Shown: piece after piece, positions 47,886 through 56,015 of the stretch
Position numbering within the stretch: the stretch's first letter is position 1
Layout: the number at the start of each line of letters is the position of its first letter
DNA from: Salinilacustrithrix sp034522155
Lineage (GTDB): Bacteria; Actinomycetota; Acidimicrobiia; Acidimicrobiales; Salinilacustritrichaceae
Length of the DNA stretch: 64,000 bases
Reading direction: 5' to 3'
Assembly (NCBI GenBank): GCA_034522155.1
Contig: JAXHLP010000006.1
Location: 124,001 to 188,000 of the forward strand
Made by a program: the position numbers and the translations under genes
Notes under the pieces: generated by a model
What the model saw: only the letters and a program-made list of their open reading frames with translations
Database searches by the model: none
Told to the model about the DNA's origin: nothing

Positions 47886-48167
47886 ATGAGCGTCACCGTT
47901 CGCATCCCCACCACCCTCCGTCCCCTCGCGGGCGGCTCCTCCGAGGTCGCCGTCGACGGCGCCACCGTGGGCGACGTGCTCAAGGCCCTCGACACCGCCC
48001 ACCCGGGCTTCAACGACCGGCTCCTCGACGAGGACGGCAACCTGCGCAAGTTCGTCAACATCTTCGTGGCCGACGACGATGTCCGCTTCCTCGACGGGCT
48101 GTCGACCCCGGTCCCCGACGGCGAAACGGTCGCCATCATCCCCGCGGTCGCGGGTGGAGGGCAGTAG
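47886..48167 (+). CDS. MoaD/ThiS-family ubiquitin-fold protein with a GGGQ C-terminus
   Basis: 93 residues from ATG 47886 with CGAGGTTGTCACC upstream. The beta-grasp fold is clear: VTVRIPTTLRPLAGGSSEVA, VGDVLKALDTAHPGF, LRKFVNIFVADDDVRFLDGL and ETVAIIPAVAGGGQ. It resembles CysO and archaeal SAMP proteins, sulfur carriers or protein modifiers that need a free C-terminal Gly-Gly. Here a glutamine follows the glycines, so the tail would have to be trimmed, or activated as in Pup, whose GGQ end is deamidated. It sits just before the CIRCE-controlled groEL. Confidence 0.85.
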   Translation: MSVTVRIPTTLRPLAGGSSEVAVDGATVGDVLKALDTAHPGFNDRLLDEDGNLRKFVNIFVADDDVRFLDGLSTPVPDGETVAIIPAVAGGGQ

Positions 48168-48188
48168 CGACCCGTCGATTCGGGTTCG

Positions 48189-48215
48189 CTAGCACTCTCG
48201 GGTTGCGAGTGCTGA
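48189..48215. promoter_or_regulatory. CIRCE operator 1 (HrcA site) upstream of groEL
   Basis: CTAGCACTC-N9-GAGTGCTGA, differing from the CIRCE consensus TTAGCACTC-N9-GAGTGCTAA at two outer positions. It lies 112 nt upstream of the groEL start. Confidence 0.9.
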
Positions 48216-48232
48216 CAGAAGGTGGTTGGCTA

Positions 48233-48259
48233 CTAGCAGTCTCAACCGACGACTGCTAA
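48233..48259. promoter_or_regulatory. CIRCE-like operator 2 with a compensated base change
   Basis: CTAGCAGTC-N9-GACTGCTAA. The arms keep perfect symmetry although one base differs from consensus in each (CAGTC / GACTG instead of CACTC / GAGTG). It starts 17 nt after CIRCE 1 and is followed by a half site GAGTGC. Confidence 0.75.
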
Positions 48260-48327
48260 GAGTGCGTGCTCGCCACGAGCCTCGTGCTCACCAAGCCCTT
48301 TGCTGCACTTCAGGAGGCAGACACCCG

Positions 48328-49947
48328 ATGGCCAAGATGATCGCCTTCGACACCGAAGCGCGTCGTGCGCTCGAAGCGGGCATGAACAAGCTCGCCGACG
48401 CGGTCCGCGTCACCCTCGGCCCGAAGGGCCGCAACGTCGTTCTCGACAAGAAGTGGGGCGCTCCCACGATCACCAACGACGGCGTCTCGATCGCCAAGGA
48501 GATCGACCTCGAGGATCCCTACGAGAAGATCGGGGCCGAGCTCGTCAAGGAGGTCGCCAAGAAGACCGACGACGTCGCCGGCGACGGCACCACCACCGCC
48601 ACGGTGCTCGCGTGGTCGATGGTCCGCGAGGGCCTGCGCAACGTGGCGGCCGGTGCCAACCCGATGTCGCTGAAGAAGGGCATCGAGCGTGCGACCGAGG
48701 CCGCGGTGGAGGGCATCCGTGAGCTGGCCGTCGAGGTCGAGGGCAAGGAGCAGATCGCCCAGGTCGCTGCCATCTCCTCCGCCGACGACGAGATCGGCAA
48801 GACGATCGCCGCCGCCATCGACAAGGTCGGCAAGGACGGCGTCATCACCGTCGAGGAGAGTCAGACCTTCGGCATGGAGATGGACCTCGTCGAGGGCATG
48901 CGCTTCGACAAGGGCTACATCTCGCCGTACTTCGTCACCGACCAGGACCGCATGGAAGCCGTGCTCGACGACCCCTACGTCCTGCTCGTGAGCTCCAAGA
49001 TCTCGGCTGTGCGCGACCTCGTGCCCGTGCTCGAGAAGGTCATGCAGGCCGGCAAGCCGCTGGCGATCGTCGCCGAGGACCTCGAGGGCGAGGCCCTGGC
49101 CACGATGGTCGTCAACCGCATCCGCGGCACGATCAAGGCCGTCGCGGTCAAGGCGCCGGGTTTCGGCGACCGTCGCAAGGCGATGCTCCAGGACATGGCC
49201 ATCCTCACCGGTGGCCAGGTCATCTCCGAAGAGGTCGGGCTCAAGCTCGAGAACACCACGCTCGACCTGCTCGGCACCGCCGGCAAGGTCGTCGTCACCA
49301 AGGACGAGACCACCATCGTCGACGGCGGTGGCTCGGCCGGTGATCTCGAGGGTCGGATCAACCAGATCAAGGCCGAGATCGAGAACTCCGACTCCGACTA
49401 CGACCGCGAGAAGCTCCAGGAGCGCCTGGCCAAGCTCTCCGGCGGTGTCGCCGTCCTCAAGGTCGGCGCGGCCACCGAGGTCGAGCTCAAGGAGAAGAAG
49501 CACCGCATCGAGGACGCCGTGAGCACCACCAAGGCGGCCATCGAGGAGGGCGTGGTCGCCGGCGGCGGCGCCACCCTGCTGCGCACCCGTGCCAACGTCG
49601 ACAAGCTCCAGAAGTCGCTCAAGGGCGACGAGGCCACCGGCGCCAAGATCGTGGCCCACTCGCTGGCCGAACCGCTGAAGCAGATCGCGGTCAACGCCGG
49701 CATGGAGGGTGGCGTCGTGATCGACCGGGTGCTGGCGCTCGACTCGGCCACCGAGGGCCTCAACGCCGCCACCGGCGTCTACGAGGACCTCACCAAGGCC
49801 GGCATCATCGACGCCGCCAAGGTCACCCGCTCGGCCCTGCAGAACGCCGCGTCGATCGCGGCCCTGTTCCTCACCACCGAGGCCGTCATCGCCGACAAGC
49901 CCGACGGCGAGGGTGCCGGCGGCATGGGCGGAATGGACGACTTCTGA
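48328..49947 (+). CDS. groL: 60-kDa chaperonin GroEL
   Basis: 539 residues from ATG 48328 with AGGAGG upstream. The ATP site (TLGPKGRNVVLDKKWGAPTI, then DVAGDGTTTATVL), the apical domain and the hinge AVKAPGFGDRRKAMLQDMAI are intact, and the tail is GGMGGMDDF, so it is a GGM-type GroEL like the main housekeeping copy of actinobacteria (GroEL2) rather than the His-tailed GroEL1. No groES precedes it, which is also typical for GroEL2. Two CIRCE-type operators upstream indicate HrcA repression and heat induction. A strong hairpin terminator follows. Confidence 0.98.
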   Translation: MAKMIAFDTEARRALEAGMNKLADAVRVTLGPKGRNVVLDKKWGAPTITNDGVSIAKEIDLEDPYEKIGAELVKEVAKKTDDVAGDGTTTATVLAWSMVREGLRNVAAGANPMSLKKGIERATEAAVEGIRELAVEVEGKEQIAQVAAISSADDEIGKTIAAAIDKVGKDGVITVEESQTFGMEMDLVEGMRFDKGYISPYFVTDQDRMEAVLDDPYVLLVSSKISAVRDLVPVLEKVMQAGKPLAIVAEDLEGEALATMVVNRIRGTIKAVAVKAPGFGDRRKAMLQDMAILTGGQVISEEVGLKLENTTLDLLGTAGKVVVTKDETTIVDGGGSAGDLEGRINQIKAEIENSDSDYDREKLQERLAKLSGGVAVLKVGAATEVELKEKKHRIEDAVSTTKAAIEEGVVAGGGATLLRTRANVDKLQKSLKGDEATGAKIVAHSLAEPLKQIAVNAGMEGGVVIDRVLALDSATEGLNAATGVYEDLTKAGIIDAAKVTRSALQNAASIAALFLTTEAVIADKPDGEGAGGMGGMDDF

Positions 49948-49973
49948 TCCGTCGCGGCCAGTAGCAATCGGTG

Positions 49974-49999
49974 AACGGGCGCCCTGCGGGGCGCCCGTT
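49974..49999. terminator. groEL terminator hairpin
   Basis: AACGGGCGCCC and GGGCGCCCGTT form a perfect 11-bp stem with a TGCG loop, 26 nt after the groEL stop. No T-tract, as is usual in high-GC actinobacteria. Confidence 0.8.
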
Positions 50000-50031
50000 C
50001 CGCGTGCGGGCCCGGCGCCCTGCGCGCCGGT

Positions 50032-50448
50032 TCAGCGACCGGTGGGTGGCAGGAAGCGGGGATCGATGTCGTCGTCGGGCTCTGGTGGGCGCATGGCGAG
50101 GTCGATGCCCGACCACAACGACTTGGAGATCGGATAGAACGCGATCGGCACCACGGCCGCGATGGTGATCATGGTGACCATCAGCACCGCGATCGGTGGG
50201 TCGGGATAGGTCACGATGAAGCCGACGGCCAAGGCCACGGCCAGCACCGTGAACGTCACGATCATGTTCATCCCGAGGGCGCCGATCCACTGATCGCCGA
50301 CCCGGGTGGTGGGGTAGTTGCACGTGGGGCAGCGGTCGCGCAGTTCGAACCAGCCCCGGAACATCCCCCGGTGGCCGCACATCGGGCAGCGTCGGAGCAA
50401 CCCGCGGGTGACCACCCGGCGGGGGGTCAGCGGCGGTGGCGCATCCAC
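50032..50448 (-). CDS. DUF983 membrane protein with zinc ribbon
   Basis: 138 residues from ATG 50448. Two CxxC pairs at the N-terminus (LLRRCPMCGHRGMF and RDRCPTCNYP) form a zinc ribbon, followed by two membrane helices (MIVTFTVLAVALAVGFIVTY and VLMVTMITIAAVVPIAFYPI). This is the DUF983 layout. Proteins of this family often lie near cytochrome oxidase genes, but none is present here. Convergent with groEL. Function unknown. Confidence 0.85.
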   Translation of the reverse strand: MDAPPPLTPRRVVTRGLLRRCPMCGHRGMFRGWFELRDRCPTCNYPTTRVGDQWIGALGMNMIVTFTVLAVALAVGFIVTYPDPPIAVLMVTMITIAAVVPIAFYPISKSLWSGIDLAMRPPEPDDDIDPRFLPPTGR

Positions 50449-50544
50449 GCCGCCATTGTCGCGAGGCGCCGTCCAGTGGCACGCATCCGGTCTTGGAGGT
50501 CTGGCCGGTCCGACTCCGTCGGGTCTCGTCGTAGGTCTGATCCG

Positions 50545-50595
50545 TCCGACTTCGTCGGCCGCCTCAGGTCCTGCGACTCATGCCGACTTCGTCGG
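50545..50595. repeat. Intergenic repeat, family C, copy 2
   Basis: CCGAC-TTC-GTCGG, then CAGGTCCTGCGACTC, then a second CCGAC-TTC-GTCGG. It shares order and most bases with 45315-45366. It ends 24 nt before the fdhD start. Confidence 0.55.
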
Positions 50596-50619
50596 CCCTC
50601 GTCGTAGGGTGAGCGGCGT

Positions 50620-51438
50620 ATGACCAGAGGTCGGACGAACCGGATCCTCACGACCTTGGTGTCTCGTGACGACTTCGAGACGCGCGCCGGTCGTTCCCCC
50701 GACGAGGTCGCGGTCGAGGAGCCTCTCGAGATCCGTCTCGACGGCCACCTCGTGGGCACGACGATGCGGACCCCCGGCCACGACTTCGAGCTCGCCACCG
50801 GCCTCTGCCTCAGCGACGGGCTCCTCGACGGTGCGCCGGTCCGGTCGGTCAAGTACTGCCGGGGCGAGGGGCCGGGTTCGGTGGTCGAGTCCGAGTTCAA
50901 CGTCGTCACCGTCAGCACCGGGGGTCAGGCCCCCACCCCCGAGCCGAGGCTGAGCGTCACCTCGTCGGCGTGCGGGATGTGCGGGACGACCGCGGTCGAC
51001 GAGCTCCGCGCCCGCCTGCATCCCCTGCCGGTCGGCCCGTCGTTCGTCGAGGAGCTCGTGCTCGACGCCCCCGAGCGCCACCTCGGCGCCACGCCGGTGT
51101 TCTCCTCCACCGGCGGGGTCCATGCCGCCGCCCTCTTCGACCGCGAGGGTCGTGTGGTCGTGTGCCGAGAGGACGTCGGCCGCCACAACGCCGTCGACAA
51201 GGTGCTGGGCGAGCGGCTGCTCGCCGGTGGTCTGCCGGCTCCCGACCTCGGGCTCGCCGTGAGCGGCCGGGTCGGGTTCGAGATCGTCCAGAAGGCCTGG
51301 GCCGGCGGCGTCGCGCTGGTGGTGGCCAAGGGCGCTCCCACCTCGCTGGCGGTCGAGGCCGCCGACATCGCCCGCATCACCCTCGTCGGCTGGGCCACGA
51401 ACGGACGGGCTCGCCTCTACACGGGGTCGCTCGGATGA
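50620..51438 (+). CDS. fdhD: Formate dehydrogenase accessory sulfurtransferase FdhD
   Basis: 272 residues from ATG 50620; TAGGGT lies 9 nt upstream. VAVEEPLEIRLDGHLVGTTM, GHDFELATGLCLSDGLL, SSACGMCG with the sulfur-carrying CxxC, and EDVGRHNAVDKVLGERLL are all typical of FdhD. It hands sulfur from a cysteine desulfurase to the molybdenum cofactor before insertion into formate dehydrogenase-type enzymes. The stop overlaps the start of such an enzyme gene by 4 nt, so client and chaperone are co-translated. Confidence 0.95.
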   Translation: MTRGRTNRILTTLVSRDDFETRAGRSPDEVAVEEPLEIRLDGHLVGTTMRTPGHDFELATGLCLSDGLLDGAPVRSVKYCRGEGPGSVVESEFNVVTVSTGGQAPTPEPRLSVTSSACGMCGTTAVDELRARLHPLPVGPSFVEELVLDAPERHLGATPVFSSTGGVHAAALFDREGRVVVCREDVGRHNAVDKVLGERLLAGGLPAPDLGLAVSGRVGFEIVQKAWAGGVALVVAKGAPTSLAVEAADIARITLVGWATNGRARLYTGSLG

Positions 51439-53666
51439 GTCTGGACGAACAGCTCCGTGGCTGGAACCCCGATCAGTGGGTGTCGGTCACCCACATCAAC
51501 GGCATCGGCCTCCAGAAGCCGCGGCACGAGAAGGAGATGCTGCGCACGGCGGTCGCAAACGCCAACCACCCCAAGTACGCGTGGGACGTGCTCACCAAGG
51601 GCGTGTGCGACGGCTGCGCCCTGGGCGTGGCCGGCCTGCACGACTGGACGATGGACGGCATCCACCTCTGCGCCACGCGGCTGCGCCTGCTCGAGCTGAA
51701 CACGGCCGATCCCATCGACCCGGTGCTGCTCAGCGACGTCGAGCCGCTGCGGTACCGCTCCGGCGAGGAACTGCGCTCGATGGGCCGGCTCGGCGTGCCG
51801 ATGCGTCGCCGGCGGGGCGAGCCCGGGTTCCGTCCCATCGGTTGGGAGGAGGCGCTCGGCGCGCTGGCCCAGGGCCTCGTCGACGCCGGCCCCGACCGCA
51901 GCGCGGTCTACCTCACGAGCCGGGGCCTCACGAACGAGACGTACTACGCCGCCGCCAAAGCCGTTCGTGCGATCGGCACCAACAACATCGACTCAGCCGC
52001 CCGGGTCTGCCACTCGCCGTCGACCCTCGGCCTGAAGTCGACCGTGGGCGTCGCCGCCACGACCTGCTCGCTCACCGATGTGCTCGAGTCCGACCTGCTC
52101 GTGCTGTGGGGCACCAACCCGGCCAACAACCAGCCGGTGTTCATGAAGCACCTCTACCTCGCCCGCAAGCAGGGCCTGCGGGTGGTCGTGGTCAACCCGT
52201 ACCTCGAGCCCGGCCTCGACCGCTACTGGGTGCCCTCGTCGGTCGAGTCGTTCCTGTTCGGGACCGAGATCTGCGACCTGCACGTGCCCGTTCGGCCCGG
52301 CGGCGACGTGGCGCTGGCCAACGCGGTGCTCCAGAAGCTGGTCGAGTGGGGCGCGGTCGACCGCGACTTCGTCGACGGGCACACGGAGGGCTGGGACGAT
52401 CTCGTCGCCGCGCTCGAATCGCAGCGCCACGACGAGCTGTGCGCTGCCGCGGGTGTGGACCCCGAGATCGTCGAGGCCTTCGCCCGGGAGTACGCCGATG
52501 CCGCGTCGGCCATCCTCACCTGGTCGATGGGCATCACCCAGCACACCGATGCGGTTGCCGGCGTGCAGGGGATCGTGAACCTCGCGCTCGCCCGCGGCAA
52601 CGTCGGGCGCGACGGCGCGGGGCTCATGCCGATCCGCGGCCACAGCGGCGTCCAGGGCGGCGCCGAGATGGGCGCCTACGCCACCAGCTTCCCCGGCGGT
52701 CGGGCAGTCGGTGAGGACACCGCGGCCGAGATGCGCGAGCTGTGGGCCTTCGACGTGCCCGCGAGCCCCGGTCTGACCGCGCCCGAGATGCTCGACGCCG
52801 CCGAGCGCGGCGAGATCGACGTGCTGTGGACCTCGGGCGGCAACTTCCGCGAGGTGCTGCCCGACCCGCCCCGGGTCGACGCCGCCATGGCGAAGATCCC
52901 ACTGCGGGTCCATGCCGACATCGTCGTGTCGTCGCAGATGCTCGAACCGGGCGAGGACGTCATCCTGCTCCCCGTCGCCACCCGCTATGAGCAAGAGGGC
53001 GGTGGCACCTCCACCACCACCGAGCGTCGCATCGCCTTCTCGCCCGAGATCCCGCGGCAGGTGGGCGAGGCCCGCAGCGAGTGGCGCCTGTTCGCCGATG
53101 TGGCCAACCGGGTCCGACCCGAGCTCCGGCCCCTGTTCTCCTGGCCCACCAACCGCGACCTGCGGGCCGAGATCGCCCGGGTCGTGCCCGACTACGCCGG
53201 CATCGAAGACCTCCGTGACACCGGCGACCAGGTCCAGTACGGCGGTCGGCACCTGTGCGCCGGGGGCGAGTTCCCCACACCGTCGGGCCGGGCGTCGTTC
53301 AAGTCGTTGCACCCCTCGACCGACGAAGCACCCGTCGGGACGTTCTTCGTCAGCACCCGGCGGGGCAAGCAGTTCAACTCGATGGTCTACGAGCAGACCG
53401 ACCCGCTCACCGGCGCCCGCCGTGATGCCGTCTACATCGACCACGCCGACGCCGCCGACCTCGGCCTGGCCGAGGGCGCGACGGTCCGACTCAGCTCGGG
53501 TGTCGGCAGCTTCGACGGGCGGCTCCACTGCACCGACCTGGCCCGGGGCAGCCTCCAGGTCCACTGGCCCGAGGGCAACGTCCTGCTACCGGCCGGCCCC
53601 GACCATCGCGAGCCCGGCTCCCAGGTCCCCGACTACAACGCCACCGTCACCCTCACCCCCCGCTGA
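51435..53666 (+). CDS. FdhF/YdeP-type molybdopterin oxidoreductase (putative formate dehydrogenase alpha)
   Basis: 743 residues from ATG 51435, overlapping fdhD. FKGVCDGC-like TKGVCDGCALGVAGLHDW, HLCATRLRLLELNT, ARVCHSPSTLGLKSTVG (the cysteine that may bind Mo), LLVLWGTNPANNQP and a C-terminal dinucleotide-binding domain (FNSMVYEQTDPLTGARRDAV) place it in the YdeP / FdhA-like family. The N-terminal [4Fe-4S] set is reduced compared with classical formate dehydrogenases. Members are linked to formate oxidation or acid resistance, and few are characterised. Dependence on FdhD is supported by the gene coupling. Confidence 0.88.
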   Translation: MSLDEQLRGWNPDQWVSVTHINGIGLQKPRHEKEMLRTAVANANHPKYAWDVLTKGVCDGCALGVAGLHDWTMDGIHLCATRLRLLELNTADPIDPVLLSDVEPLRYRSGEELRSMGRLGVPMRRRRGEPGFRPIGWEEALGALAQGLVDAGPDRSAVYLTSRGLTNETYYAAAKAVRAIGTNNIDSAARVCHSPSTLGLKSTVGVAATTCSLTDVLESDLLVLWGTNPANNQPVFMKHLYLARKQGLRVVVVNPYLEPGLDRYWVPSSVESFLFGTEICDLHVPVRPGGDVALANAVLQKLVEWGAVDRDFVDGHTEGWDDLVAALESQRHDELCAAAGVDPEIVEAFAREYADAASAILTWSMGITQHTDAVAGVQGIVNLALARGNVGRDGAGLMPIRGHSGVQGGAEMGAYATSFPGGRAVGEDTAAEMRELWAFDVPASPGLTAPEMLDAAERGEIDVLWTSGGNFREVLPDPPRVDAAMAKIPLRVHADIVVSSQMLEPGEDVILLPVATRYEQEGGGTSTTTERRIAFSPEIPRQVGEARSEWRLFADVANRVRPELRPLFSWPTNRDLRAEIARVVPDYAGIEDLRDTGDQVQYGGRHLCAGGEFPTPSGRASFKSLHPSTDEAPVGTFFVSTRRGKQFNSMVYEQTDPLTGARRDAVYIDHADAADLGLAEGATVRLSSGVGSFDGRLHCTDLARGSLQVHWPEGNVLLPAGPDHREPGSQVPDYNATVTLTPR

Positions 53667-53680
53667 CCCGGGGGACGAGC

Positions 53681-53739
53681 GCGCCGGTCGGCGCGGTTGA
53701 CCAACAGGGCCGCGTGAACGCGCCGATCCTCCGCGGCGC
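53681..53739. repeat. Intergenic palindromic repeat, family B, copy 2 (reverse)
   Basis: Its reverse complement aligns with 9623-9682 (shared blocks GGCGCGTTC, GCGG, TTGGTC and CGCGCCGA-CGGCGC). It lies between the oxidoreductase gene and hemQ. Confidence 0.6.
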
Positions 53740-53777
53740 GAGCGGTTCCTGGTGTCGGTGCTCGTAGGGTTGGCGCC

Positions 53778-54479
53778 GTGAGCATGCCTCCCTCGCCCGA
53801 ACCGTCCACGCCCGCCGAAGGCGAGGCCGTCCTCCACCTCTTCTTCACCATCGGCCCGCTCGCCGACGCCGCCGAGATCCGCGCCGCGGTCGGCAAGGCC
53901 GAGGCCGACGGCTACCAGATCGTCTCGGTCTCGGTGCTCGGCCACAAGGCCGACATCGGGTTGATGAGCCTCGGTGCCGACCAGTGGCGGCTGCGCCGCC
54001 TCCAGACCGAGCTCACCGCGGCCGGCCTCGACCTCGTCGACAGCTACGTGTCGCTCACCGAGATCTCCGAGTACGCCCAGGGCATGCCGGAGGAGATGAA
54101 GCAGACCCGTCTGCATCCGCAGCTCCCACCGGAGGACAAGCGGGCGTTCTGCTTCTACCCGATGTCCAAGCGGCGCAACGTCGGCCAGAACTGGTACACG
54201 CTGCCCTACGACGACCGCCGCGACCTGATGATGGAGCACGGCAAATCGGGGCGGAACTTCGCCGGACGCATCCTCCAGGTCGTGACCGGCTCCACCGGCA
54301 TCGACGACTTCGAGTGGGGCGTCACCCTGTTCGCCCAGAAGCCCGACGACCTCAAGGAGGTCGTCTACACGATGCGCTACGACGAGGCCTCGGCGAGCTA
54401 TGCCGAGTTCGGCCAGTTCGTGACGGGCATGACGGGCACGCTCGACGAGGTCTTGGCCTCGGTCGGTCTCGAGGGCTGA
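53778..54479 (+). CDS. hemQ: Coproheme decarboxylase HemQ (chlorite dismutase family)
   Basis: 233 residues from a GTG at 53778 that follows TAGGGT by 7 nt. The ferredoxin-like repeats read LHLFFTIGPLADAAEIRAAV and CFYPMSKRRNVGQNWYTLPY; DLMMEHGKSGRNFAGRILQV carries the axial heme histidine (EHG) and VVYTMRYDEASASYAEFGQF closes the fold. NWYTLP holds the tyrosine typical of coproheme-decarboxylating members. In actinobacteria HemQ converts coproheme III to heme b, the last step of the coproporphyrin-dependent pathway. It stands alone here. Confidence 0.93.
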   Translation: MSMPPSPEPSTPAEGEAVLHLFFTIGPLADAAEIRAAVGKAEADGYQIVSVSVLGHKADIGLMSLGADQWRLRRLQTELTAAGLDLVDSYVSLTEISEYAQGMPEEMKQTRLHPQLPPEDKRAFCFYPMSKRRNVGQNWYTLPYDDRRDLMMEHGKSGRNFAGRILQVVTGSTGIDDFEWGVTLFAQKPDDLKEVVYTMRYDEASASYAEFGQFVTGMTGTLDEVLASVGLEG

Positions 54480-54608
54480 ACCGCCGTTGTCACGCGCCCG
54501 TCGGCGGGGTGACCTACGCTGCGCGACGTACCGGCTCGACGGGATGCATGGCATCTCGCAGGTGAGTCCGGACCCCAGGCCCCTGTTGGATCCAAGAAAG
54601 GGAATCTG

Positions 54609-55904
54609 ATGCGAACGACGACGAAGTGGACGCGTCTGCTCGCGCTGCTCGCCGGTCTCGCCCTCATCGCCGCTGCGTGTGGTGACGACGACGACACGGC
54701 CAGCGACGACGAGGGCAGCGACGACACCACCGCCGAGACCAGCGACGACGCGCTGGTCATCGGTGCGCTGCTGCCCGAGAGCGGCAGCCTCTCGAGCATC
54801 ATCGGCGCGCTGCGCACGCCGATCAACCTCGCGGTCGACGAGATCAACGAGGCCGGCGGCGTGCTGGGCTCCGACGTGACCGTCGCGGCCGCCGACGATG
54901 CCACCGACGACAGCACCCAGGCCCAGGCCGGCTTCGACCGGCTGGTCAACTCCGAGGGCATCCAGGTGCTCCTCGGCCCGGCGTCGTCCACCCTCGCCGA
55001 GGGTCTGATGGACGCCATCGCCAACAACGACGTGGTGGCCTGCAGCGGCTCCAACACCGCCGCCTCCCTCGAGGACCTCGAGGACAACGGCCACTACTTC
55101 GGCTTCGCCCCGAACGACAACCTCCAGGGCCCGGCCCTCGCCGAGGTCATCTCGAGCGACGGTCACAGCAACGTGGCGATCCTCGCTCGCAACGACACCT
55201 ACGGCACCGGCTTCGCCGACGCGGTCGCCACCGCCCTGCAGGATGCGGGCATCAACGTGGTCCACAACGAGACCTACGACCCCGAGGCCACCAGCGGCTA
55301 CCAGTCCGACGTCGAGGCGCTGGTCCAGTCCGACCCCGACGCGGCCGTGATCATCGGCTTCAGCGACGACGGCGGTGCGATCGTCTCCCAGATGATCGAG
55401 CAGGGCGTCGGTCCCGACTCGCTGCCGATCTACACCGGCGACGGCATGAAGGGCAGCTCGTTCTGGGAGACCGTGGGCGAGGACCCGAGCCTGGTCGAGG
55501 GCATCAAGGGCACGGCGCCCGCCGCGGCCCCGGCCGGCGTCGAGCACCCCTTCTACGACGCCTACGCCGAGACCGGCGAGGACACGATCTTCTCGGCGTA
55601 CTTCTACGACTGCGCGATCGCCAGCGCCCTGGCCGCCCAGTCGGCCGACAGCCTGGCGGCCGACGACATCGCCGACGCGATGTTGGAGGTCACCGCCGAC
55701 GGCACCGAGTGCCAGACCTTCGCCGAGTGCAAGGACCTGCTCGACGAGGGCGAGGACATCGACTACCAGGGTGCCTCGGGCGACCTCACGCTGAACGACG
55801 ACGGCCACGTGCTGTCGGGTGCCTACGACGTCTGGGCCTACGACGCCGAGGGTGCCGACACCACCCTCGACGAGCCCCAGATCGTCATCGACCGCACCGA
55901 GTAG
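54609..55904 (+). CDS. Branched-chain amino acid ABC transporter substrate-binding lipoprotein (LivJ/LivK-like)
   Basis: 431 residues from ATG 54609 with AGAAAGGGAATCTG upstream. A lipoprotein signal ends at LIAAAC (Cys24), followed by a very acidic, threonine-rich linker. IGALLPESGSLSSIIGALRT, INLAVDEINEAGGVLG, ASSTLAEGLMDAI and FAPNDNLQGPALAEVI identify the type I periplasmic-binding fold of the Leu/Ile/Val and amide/urea receptors. It is transcribed divergently in layout (plus strand) from the minus-strand livFGMH genes, and ends face to face with livF. A lipid-derived acid or amino acid could be the ligand. Confidence 0.9.
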   Translation: MRTTTKWTRLLALLAGLALIAAACGDDDDTASDDEGSDDTTAETSDDALVIGALLPESGSLSSIIGALRTPINLAVDEINEAGGVLGSDVTVAAADDATDDSTQAQAGFDRLVNSEGIQVLLGPASSTLAEGLMDAIANNDVVACSGSNTAASLEDLEDNGHYFGFAPNDNLQGPALAEVISSDGHSNVAILARNDTYGTGFADAVATALQDAGINVVHNETYDPEATSGYQSDVEALVQSDPDAAVIIGFSDDGGAIVSQMIEQGVGPDSLPIYTGDGMKGSSFWETVGEDPSLVEGIKGTAPAAAPAGVEHPFYDAYAETGEDTIFSAYFYDCAIASALAAQSADSLAADDIADAMLEVTADGTECQTFAECKDLLDEGEDIDYQGASGDLTLNDDGHVLSGAYDVWAYDAEGADTTLDEPQIVIDRTE

Positions 55905-55910
55905 GCCGTT

Positions 55911-55968
55911 CGTCGGCCCTGAGGGGCCTCCTCTCTTCTGGAGTTGTTCGCCGGGGGCTCACAACTCC
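55911..55968. repeat. Intergenic repeat, family D, copy 1
   Basis: About 58 nt with blocks CGTCGGCCC, GGGGCCTCCTC, GAGTTGTTCGCC and GGCTCACAACTC; the GAGTTGT and ACAACTC ends are inverted repeats. A second palindrome sharing GGGGAG / GTTGTGAG follows to 56008. An inverted copy lies at 57570-57627, so the livF-livG pair is bracketed. Confidence 0.65.
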
Positions 55969-56015
55969 CCGCCACTTCGATGTGGACGGGGAGGTTGTGA
56001 GTTCCCGGCGCGCGC

